Shown here: in pieces, positions 55,915 through 64,000 of the stretch
How the letters are laid out: each line of letters begins with the position of its first letter
Position numbering within the stretch: the first letter of the stretch is position 1
Assembly (NCBI GenBank): GCA_011947345.1
Contig: JAAVTG010001008.1
Coordinates: forward strand, 1-64,000
DNA length: 64,000 nucleotides
Source of the DNA: Phytophthora quininea
Lineage: Eukaryota; Oomycota; Peronosporomycetes; Peronosporales; Peronosporaceae
Reading direction: 5' to 3'
Notes under the pieces: generated by a model
The model's database searches: none
What the model was told of the DNA's origin: nothing
Seen by the model: the letters and a program-made list of their open reading frames with translations, nothing else
Position numbers and translations under genes: made by a program

Positions 55915-56667
55915 TTAATATGGAAGGCTACAATACCAATTTCCGTCATTAGTTTCTCCTCTCCATTCTCGCTCGAATTTACTCACAGAAACTGGGTGTA
56001 CAGGCCCTGACTGCAGTACGACCCCCAATAACATGGGCTGCTGCTGCTTCTCCGGCAGCAAGTTCACTTCCTCATGCACCTCGTTGACGATGGAGACAAA
56101 GAACTCGTCCACAGCCTTCTCCTCCATCTCCCTCTTGTCCTCGTCCTGCATCGACTCCAGCCTCTGCCTCGTCAGCCCAATGTGCTCTGGCTCTGGGTGT
56201 CCTCCAGGCGTGTCGTACAGATCCTGGTAGAGACCAACACTCTTGCTGCGCTTGATCAGCGCCACGTGCGCGTCCTGCGTCTCCAGCACCGCCGCCACGC
56301 CCACTTTCCTGGACAAGAAGGCGAACTTGTCGCCGGCCAGCGCCTCTCCGTCTACCAGCAGCCTCTGAACCTTCGTGGAGCAGCAAGTGCCCAAGTACGT
56401 GGCGTAGTCTGTCAATCCCCACTGCAGGCGAAGGCCTCGTGGGGCCTCGTGGAGGTTCTGGAGACGGAACTTGGAGGCGTTGAAGAGTGATGGCTGCTGC
56501 TGCTGCAGCGCGTTCCAGTTGTCTACGACTTGGCGCTCGACGTCTGTCGATGGGTGCGGCACGCGGTTGAAGGCTGCGGACAGAGAGATCTGCACCTGAG
56601 AGCGAGCGAGCGGCGCGTCGAAGCTGCGGACGGTGAAGCTCATGAGGCGTCCAAGTGGCAGCAACAT
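55915..56667 (-). CDS. NUDT22-like Nudix hydrolase
   Basis: An intronless frame of about 250 codons from Met 56667 (or Met 56643). The fold resembles NUDT22, which in animals hydrolyses UDP-glucose and UDP-galactose to UMP plus sugar 1-phosphate. The stretch TPGGHPEPEH matches the NUDT22 GGHPEP signature, and the Nudix glutamates come later in VNEVHEEVNL, separated by a long insertion compared with a classic Nudix box, as in that family. A C-terminal LLGVVLQSG strand follows. The open frame extends upstream to 56871, but those codons overlap ATG3 on the other strand and are unlikely to be used. It is divergent from ATG3 with only about 80 bases between starts. Confidence 0.82.
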   Translation of the reverse strand: MLLPLGRLMSFTVRSFDAPLARSQVQISLSAAFNRVPHPSTDVERQVVDNWNALQQQQPSLFNASKFRLQNLHEAPRGLRLQWGLTDYATYLGTCCSTKVQRLLVDGEALAGDKFAFLSRKVGVAAVLETQDAHVALIKRSKSVGLYQDLYDTPGGHPEPEHIGLTRQRLESMQDEDKREMEEKAVDEFFVSIVNEVHEEVNLLPEKQQQPMLLGVVLQSGPVHPVSVSKFEREWRGETNDGNWYCSLPY

Positions 56668-56746
56668 CAGCGCGCAGTTTGAAGCGTATTGACGGGATAA
56701 TACGCTAGAAAGTGTGCAGAAGAAGCTTTTGGAGCCATTCTTCAAG
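56668..56746. promoter_or_regulatory. Short bidirectional promoter, NUDT22-like and ATG3
   Basis: The two start codons are about 80-100 bases apart on opposite strands, so the promoters must overlap. No core element is certain. Confidence 0.4.
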
Positions 56747-57820
56747 ATGCAGAGCCTGTTCCACGGCGTGCGCGAGTACCTGACGCCGGTGCTGACCGAG
56801 TCGTCTTTCGAGGACAAGGGGCTGCTGACGCCTGAGGAGTTCGTCAAGGCCGGCGACCTGCTCGTGTACAAGTGCCCAACGTGGCGCTGGGAGAGCGGGG
56901 AGCCCAGTCTGAGACGATCTTACTTACCACCAGACAAGCAGTTCCTTGTCACCCGCAATGGTACAGTGTATCGACAAACCATCACTCTGGTGCTTCTTTG
57001 CTGAACGAATGTTGCTGTCTGTGTAGTGCCGTGTCGCCATCGCGTGACGTCGCTGGAGCAGAGCTACCAGACGGAGGAGGTCGTGGACGGAGAGGACGAC
57101 TGGGTGGCTGCTCAGAGCTACGCTGCAGAGGGCGCCGCCGCCGTCACAGACCTGAGCGAAGAGATGGGTGAGCTGTCCCTTCATGACACCAAGCCCCCAG
57201 CAGCCCCCTCTTCCTCCTCTGCTGGCATTCTGGGGGCCATCGTGGACGAACATTTCATGGACGGTGGTGCTGCGAAACCGGAGCCGGAGCTGCGAGACCT
57301 GGCCTCGTACGAGGAAGAAGACAACCTGGTTGAGCAGGACGAAGCCGCTCTCGGTCCTCCTGCTGGCAGCTACCTCGTGGCCAGTGAACCGGACGACGAC
57401 GCGGACGACGCCATCCTGCGCACACGCACCTACGACCTGTCCATCACGTACGACAAGTACTACCAGACCCCGCGCGTCTGGCTGTTCGGCTACGACGAGC
57501 GCAACGCGCCGCTGAGCGGCGACCAGATGTTTGAGGACATTATGCAGGACTACGCCAACCGCACCGTCACGATGGAGCCGCACCCGCACCGCAGCTCGCT
57601 CGTGCACGCATCCATCCACCCGTGCCAGCACGGCGCCGTCATGAAGCGCATCATCGCCAACCTCAAGGCGCGTACGCCCGACGACACCGAGACGGAGGAG
57701 CAGCAGGCCGCGAATGAGATCCGCAGCGACCAGTACCTGTTCCTGTTCCTCAAGTTCATCCAGTCGGTCATCCCGACCATCGACTACGACTATACGATCG
57801 AGGTGAACGCCAAAAAGTAA
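56747..57820 (+). CDS. ATG3: Autophagy E2-like conjugating enzyme ATG3
   Basis: Two exons (56747-56960 and 57027-57820) with a 66-base GT-AG intron encode 335 residues. The N-terminus [16 protein letters not shown], then [17 protein letters not shown], is diagnostic of ATG3. An acidic flexible insert follows, then the E2 core ([20 protein letters not shown]) and the catalytic Cys in [13 protein letters not shown]. The C-terminal [18 protein letters not shown] is also conserved. ATG3 transfers ATG8 from ATG7 to phosphatidylethanolamine on the growing autophagosome. An upstream Met (56714) exists, but the family start pattern favours 56747. Confidence 0.96.
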
Positions 57821-57840
57821 GAGGGCCATCGGGAAGGGCA

Positions 57841-58162
57841 TTTTTCAACCAGGCATCACACCACCACCACCAAAGCATTGCATGTATGGGAATAAACTGA
57901 CGGGGTTCATAGCTACAGTAGTTTTCACACGCTTTCGGTTGCCGCTAAGAGTTCACCGCCGCTGCGCTCTGTCGAGTACTAAGTAGAGTTGTTCCTGTCA
58001 TTAACACTTGGCAGCACCTTCGTTGATGCTTCCTCCAGGCTTGCCATGAAAATCAATATGTTGCGGTCGTGATCAGGGCTTTACCATACCTTCAACGTTC
58101 GACCACCAAAACAAACGCTGTCATCTTTCAGTACCACTGACGACACACCACTGGCCAGCGAG
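57841..58162. other. Intergenic, ATG3 to DUF501 gene
   Basis: About 320 bases between two plus-strand genes. It should contain the ATG3 3' end and the promoter of the next gene. Nothing else was identified. Confidence 0.4.
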
Positions 58163-58854
58163 ATGACGAGCGAGGAAGTGCACGCAGGCGTGCCGTGCGA
58201 GGCCTTGTCCACCGACGTGGCGCTAGTGCAGCAGGAGCTGGGCTACGTGCCCAACAACCTCGTGAAAGTGGGCGCGTACGTGGACAGCGACGGCCGAACG
58301 AGTCGCGAGCGCTGCAGCCCCAGCCAGCGACCGGCAGTGCTGCTGCTGTACCCGCTGCGAGGCGCCGAGGACGCGTACAAGAAGAAGCAGCGCGCCAGGA
58401 CGGAGCCCTTCCCGACCATCTACTGGCTGGCATCTGCTGATCTCAAGGCGCGCGTGTCCATCCTGGAGGACGAGCAGTTCGTCATGCAGCTGCAGCGGAG
58501 GCTCGAAGCCGACGAGGAGCTCCGGGAGGTGCGTTACTGCCGTAGACTGCAGATGAAGACCGAACTAACTAAATGCCGCTGCTGCTGTAGAGGATGGCCA
58601 AGTGCCACAGAGACTACGCTGAGCAGCGCTGGGAGATGCTGACGGACCACGATCTGGAGCTGGTCAAGCGCCGGCGCTGGGAGTTTGTGCTGCACGACGT
58701 GGGTATCGCCGGCATCCGCGACTTTGCAGCTGTCAAGTGTCTGCACACGCACTACGCGCACTACCTGGCAACGGGGAACAATCTCATTGGGGAGTGGGTG
58801 CAACAGCTTCTGGACGAGCGGACAGACAACTCTGTAGACTCGACACGCGAATAG
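58163..58854 (+). CDS. DUF501 family protein
   Basis: Two exons (58163-58528 and 58591-58854) with a 62-base GT-AG intron encode 209 residues. The blocks PAVLLLYPL, FPTIYWLASADLKARVSILE, CHRDYAEQRW and VKCLHTHYAHYLATGNNLIG match the DUF501 family, known mostly from bacteria and some eukaryotes. The family carries conserved Cys and His residues (here KCLH, HTHYAHY) but has no established function. No signal peptide or membrane segment is present. Confidence 0.8.
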
Positions 58855-59021
58855 GAAGACAAGGAACGACTCAAAAGCCTGCTCTTGGTGTTCTGCTGAA
58901 GCTGTTAAAACGGAGCGAGACGGCAGGAGGCGGCCAGTTCTACTGTACCTGCAACGAAGACGAGATGGATTTCCTACGGTCGCAGGACTCTTTCCACTTG
59001 GTCCTGCAAGCTGCTGCCAGT

Positions 59022-59765
<744 letters not shown>

Positions 59766-59894
59766 TTATTGGCATACAAAACCCAAGTATAGCCGCGTTG
59801 GACGGAGCCCGTGCCGTTGCGAAGCTTTTGATGCGTTCATCACTCGCTGCTGTCGACGAGGCAGTGATGAACTAGTCATGGCAAAGACAAGGAA

Positions 59895-60437
59895 ATGGAG
59901 AACCAACGGCAGCCGAGAGGACCACTTGACTTTTCACTTGTGACGAAGTCGTCTCGTGGCCACCGCCATGCTCCAGCTTCGACATCCGACTGCAAACTGC
60001 GGGAAACGGAAGCGATCCCAACCAGAGTCTTGTTGGGCCACGAGCACGAGGAAATGCTGGCAGTACTCGAAGCGATCTGCACGACCCAAGCACAGCAGTT
60101 GACGGCCTCCGCTTCGCCGAAGAACGATCCATCGACGAGATCTCTTTCCCAAGCAACGACGGTGGGGTCATTCCCCGCCGAACTCTTGAATCCAGCCCCA
60201 CCACTTCGCGAACGAGTGTCTAGATACCTAATGGAGGGCGACCGGCGAGAAATTATCGCTCGGGTCGACCGCGGCGAGAAACAAAGTGCACTCGCGAGTG
60301 AGTTTGGCGTCAGTCGAGCGGCAATCTGCAACTTGAACAAGAACCGGTGGGAAGTGCACACTCGATGGCACCAGGACCCGAGAATGACACACCCGAAAAA
60401 ATCGAGGAGGGGGCGAACTAACGAGGCAGGAGAGTGA
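59895..60437 (+). CDS. Small helix-turn-helix protein
   Basis: A 180-codon frame. Residues about 115-150 form a psq/CENP-B-type helix-turn-helix (IARVDRGEKQSALASEFG, VSRAAICNLNKNR). The rest is low-complexity. In oomycetes such HTH modules often sit at the N-terminus of larger proteins, and the region after the stop (60438-60800) still shows scraps of natural coding in other frames, so this may be the front of a broken longer gene. The domain is DNA-binding in type; the target is unknown. It starts about 190 bases from the Rab start, divergently. Confidence 0.55.
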   Translation: MENQRQPRGPLDFSLVTKSSRGHRHAPASTSDCKLRETEAIPTRVLLGHEHEEMLAVLEAICTTQAQQLTASASPKNDPSTRSLSQATTVGSFPAELLNPAPPLRERVSRYLMEGDRREIIARVDRGEKQSALASEFGVSRAAICNLNKNRWEVHTRWHQDPRMTHPKKSRRGRTNEAGE

Positions 60438-61082
60438 AAGACACCGAGATGAGGACAGCCCAGCAGAAAAAGAGTCACTGTTGTCGCTTCGTTAGAAAGC
60501 CCGCAAATTCAGCTAGACCACTTGACAGTTCGCGACGGTCTCGTGATCAAGGTGTCATCGATGAAAATGTAGGAAACCCCGCGATGCCCAAGCGAGGTGG
60601 CGGTAATGCTATCGACGTACTTGACGAACGTCATGTGTGGTGTTCCAACGGAGGATCATGGCATTGTACTCTAACGCGCTTCCTCCGATGTTTACATCTT
60701 ATCGCCCACGGGGATCATTTCTGCTGAGTGCTCGCCTGCAGTGGAGTTTCATTGCAGCAGATACAAGCACAGCTACTGGGTGATTGTTCCTGCCGAATCG
60801 TGCTGCTCGACATGAGTGCTCAGTGCTTCATTGTCTTTTGTACCGGTGACCAGCTCCGTTGAAGGGCTGCGGAAGGTGTCCCCATGGTTCCCAGGTACAC
60901 TGCAGCAGGAGCTGGCTGGGTTTGTGTGCGTTTCCGATTTTAATGCTGATGTTGCCTGCACTCGGCAACACACCCACACTGGAATCTGCCTTCATAATTA
61001 TTTTACCTCTTCAACTTCGCTCTTAACAAGGCAAGATCGAGTTCATTTCCAGATCTTCCACGAAGAGACGCAGCCGACGACC
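60438..61082. other. Interval between HTH gene and TPR gene
   Basis: About 640 bases. One plus-strand frame near 60475-60565 reads ESPQIQLDHLTVRDGLVIKV before a TAG, and others are broken by stops. It might be decayed C-terminal coding of the HTH gene. The promoter of the TPR gene should lie in its last part. Confidence 0.3.
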
Positions 61083-63955
61083 ATGGACCCGCTCAAAATG
61101 CTCGACATGGAGCAGCGCACCGGCATCTCCCAGCAAGAGGTGAACAACTTTGCCAGGCGCATGGACCTGGTGCGTCGAAACTTTGACTTTGCTACAAAAG
61201 TCGCTTTGGACTTACTGTGTTGATGGGCTGGTGACGTAGATCTCCAAGGCCATGGAGGACATCAAGAACGGCACGTTCGATCCTCTCAAGTGCGACGTAA
61301 GAGTTTTATTCACTAAACTGGCCCAACACCAGCTAACGTGCTGCTGCTTCTGTTTTAGATTCCCGGCTACAAGACCCCCGAGCAAGAGGAGAAAGAGCGC
61401 CAGGAACGACTGACGAGAGAGGACGAGCGACGCAAAAGGGAGCAGGAACGCAGACGCAAGGAGAAGCAGGAAGAGAAGGAACACTGGTGGCACAGAGCGG
61501 AATTGCGCTACTCTTTGAGAGACGCCGAGGAGGACGAACAAGAAACCCTGATGAGCAAGAGCGAGCGCTGGGCGAACCGCATCTTGGCAGCCTATAAGGA
61601 ACGTGATGCTAACGACTACTCGATGTGGAACCAGTGGGTGCCGGAAGACCCGGTGTCTTTGCAGGAGAAGGTGGATCGAGAGGCAGAGCTCGAGAAGCTG
61701 CGCAATCGCGAGTTTGAGACCAACAATCCCGACTTCTGTAACCAGTTCAAGAAGGACATGGAGGAACGACAACGCTCGCAGGAGGAGAAGGAGCGGTCTG
61801 CTGAGCGTACGTTAGCAACATTCATCGTCAATGACCAATTGCTGGTGTAGCTAACGGGAATTATGATGGCAGGCTTGAAGCAGAGGGGCAACCGCAGCTA
61901 CAAGAAGAAGCAGTATGCGGACGCCATCAAATGGTACATGGAGGCACTGACGTTTTCTCCATTTAAAGTGGCCGTGCTTGCAAACATCGCGCAGTGCTAC
62001 TTGAGGCTGGATGAATTAGACGATTGCATCGAGTTCTGCAGTCGTACCCTGTATATCGACGCAGACTATGTCAAGGCGCTCTCTCGACGGGCGACGGCTT
62101 ATCACCGGCAGAAAAACCTCAAAGAAGCAGCCGACGACATGAAACGAGCGTTTGCGCTGGAAGGGGATAACCTCGACATTGTGGAACAGCACTCCATCAT
62201 TGTTGGCGACTATGAGGATTCTGTCATCAACAGCGAGCTGGAAGCGGCTTTACACACGAAAAGAAGAACGCTAAGGCCAAGGACATCAACTCACCGGTTG
62301 TTGAAGAGCTTCGCTTCTCGTTGGAATTGCTAGAGAAGATTGAGGAGCAGCAACCAGCTCAAGAGCAAGCTGAAGGAGGCTTCCTGCAGGACTCCTGGAT
62401 TATATATGATCTTTTATCGCCTTTTATGGAGAGAAATGAGCATGTTCGTGCGAAATTCCGGACGTCAGGCGAGCTGAACAAATTGTGCGACCGCTTTTCA
62501 AAAGTGCTAGAGGCAATGGGGTTATTGCGTTCGACTCCAATGATTGATCCGAAGCATCGTCAAAATGACAACGCTATCGTCAGCGCCATGATCAATTGCG
62601 CAGCAGCTGCCGTGGCAGACACACCACGCAACCAGATTGTAATGTTTCGTCATGCTGATTTTCCATCACGGATACTTGGAGCTTTACGAAGCAGTGCGAT
62701 TGGTGGCCTGTCCTGGATCGTTCAAGCTAGCTTGTTTCGCTTCGTAGAGCAGGTGATGGACTCGAAGAGCTGGAGAAATGCAGTACTCTCGTCTCAGGAG
62801 ACCATGACATCGCTCTTCGCAGCTCTTTGCTATCCGATCGACGAACAAAACGTGTCGGGGGATGAACGTGTGTCGAAGAACGCAATCGTCCTTGCAGCGT
62901 CAAGTATTTGCTTCACGTTGAGCAGTGAGGCAGCAGGCATTCAGGCATGCCGTACTTGTGGTATTACTTGTCTTGACGCAGTTGCTCACAGTTTGACGAA
63001 GCAGTGCTGTGCAAACTCGGCGGCTTCTCTGCACTATCTGCTGGGTTTTCTGACTAACTTGTCCACCGACGGTACTATCCGCAAGACATTGGAAGGAAAC
63101 AACTGCGAGGACATCCGTCGGAAGATCGTGGCAGTGCTACTCCAAATTGCACAGCAAGCGTCTTGTGAAAATCACGACTACTTGTGCTCTGAACGAGCTC
63201 TGGGTGCATTGCTGAATTTGTCATTTGCCGACAACTCCCAAGTGCGGACACATGATCTGGTTGAGCTTTCGGCTGTGGAGACTGTGGAGAGAATCTTTTC
63301 GTGTGTGAATCTGTCGACGTTTTCTGATGCTGTGCTAGTTTTATCGCGATCAGCGAGTCTTCTCTGTCGTTTTCACACAGTGTGCCAACACGGCAATAAT
63401 GAGGCGACTCAGAGGCATCTCAGCAGTCAGGGCCTCCTCTCGAAGCTGTACTCCATGTGCGAGTATGCCAACACGAGTTTTGGTGGAAGCACGACCGTGA
63501 TCCCGGACGAGTTATGGCAGCTTTGCGCTCAGGTTTGGTGCCATTTCGGTTGGTGTTCTCACCTCCAACCTGTTCGTGCTTTTCTGCGAGAGAAGCAAGC
63601 CGTGCCGCTGCTCGTCCAAGTAGTTGCCCTCGCCAATGATCAAAACGCATACAGCCGACTCAGTAACCAGACGACTGCATGCGAGCGTCTAGTGGGGAAC
63701 ATTGTCAAGGTGTTGATTGGATTGCAGAGCGACCACAATCCGGCGGACTCCCAAACATTCCGGAAGGAAAGGACCATTAACGTGCTGATGAAGTCACTGC
63801 AGACCCTTCCGGATGGACTAGCGCGCAAGAACATTGCCATTTTGCTGGCCAAGTTGTGTCAGGGCGACTCCCAAGTGAAGGAACAAGTCCGCGAACTGCG
63901 TGGGATCGAAATGATGCTGTCGATCAGTCAGTCGCTCAAGCAGCGACCGATTTGA
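61083..63955 (+). CDS. TPR and armadillo-like protein, TTC12-like
   Basis: Four exons (61083-61199, 61240-61296, 61359-61806, 61874-63955; exon 4 may begin at 61873) with three short GT-AG introns encode about 900 residues. A charged N-terminal helix (RLTREDERRKREQERRRKEK) leads to three TPRs (RGNRSYKKKQYADAIKWYME; KVAVLANIAQCYLRLDELDD; YVKALSRRATAYHRQKNLKE). A long alpha-helical region of armadillo type follows, to LSISQSLKQRPI. TPRs followed by ARM-like helices are the layout of TTC12, which helps preassemble axonemal dynein arms. The frame breaks at AAAA 62259-62262, a probable one-base contraction. The TTC12 link is tentative; a general co-chaperone TPR protein is the alternative. Confidence 0.72.
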
Positions 63956-64000
63956 GTTTGCAGCGGAAGGACAATAGCAGCTGACACGTTAACGGATTAA

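Noticed and set aside
56714..56871. Extended N-terminus of the NUDT22-like protein up to 56871
   Set aside because: It would overlap ATG3 exon 1 on the opposite strand, and the family start fits Met 56667 or 56643.

Overview
The window looks like nuclear DNA from an oomycete, most likely Phytophthora or a close relative. It combines short GT-AG introns of about 60-80 bases, a dense gene island with axonemal (flagellar) dynein, and a long tract of Ty3/gypsy, Copia, Helitron and DDE-transposase sequence. The genus is inferred from this mix, not proven.

Layout. Bases 8-17304 are one complete Ty3/gypsy chromovirus-like LTR retrotransposon: 1.7-kb LTRs that are about 99% identical by eye, a target duplication ACGT, a primer-binding site, gag, protease, RT, RNase H, an integrase with a C-terminal chromodomain, and a polypurine tract. 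It has two unusual properties. A long coding block on the opposite strand (12187-15571) lies between pol and the 3' LTR. An 8-base motif TGRACGCA, on either strand, recurs roughly one hundred times across LTRs and coding DNA in all reading frames, while it sits near chance level in the other 47 kb. Bases 17.3-32.8 kb are a repeat graveyard: a DDE transposase pseudogene, several Copia pol and gag fragments in both orientations, and a 2-kb Helitron (27436-29445) with recognisable ends.

From 32.8 kb to the end is a compact gene island: BolA-like protein (+), kinesin (-), delta-9 acyl-CoA desaturase (+), two tandem ornithine carbamoyltransferase genes (-), an axonemal dynein heavy chain (+, about 4,550 codons), a NUDT22-like Nudix hydrolase (-) divergent from ATG3 (+), a DUF501 protein (+), a Rab2-like GTPase (-), a small HTH protein (+), and a TPR/armadillo protein resembling the dynein-assembly factor TTC12 (+). 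Dynein heavy chain and the TTC12-like protein both point to a flagellated zoospore stage.

A technical point matters for every gene model here. Many otherwise well-conserved genes are broken by one-base frameshifts, and nearly all of these are contractions of short homopolymer runs (dynein 5, kinesin 2, each OTC 1, TTC12-like 1, and several in the retrotransposon and Helitron). This looks like a consensus or assembly error signature more than gene death. Genes split by it are therefore annotated as single loci.
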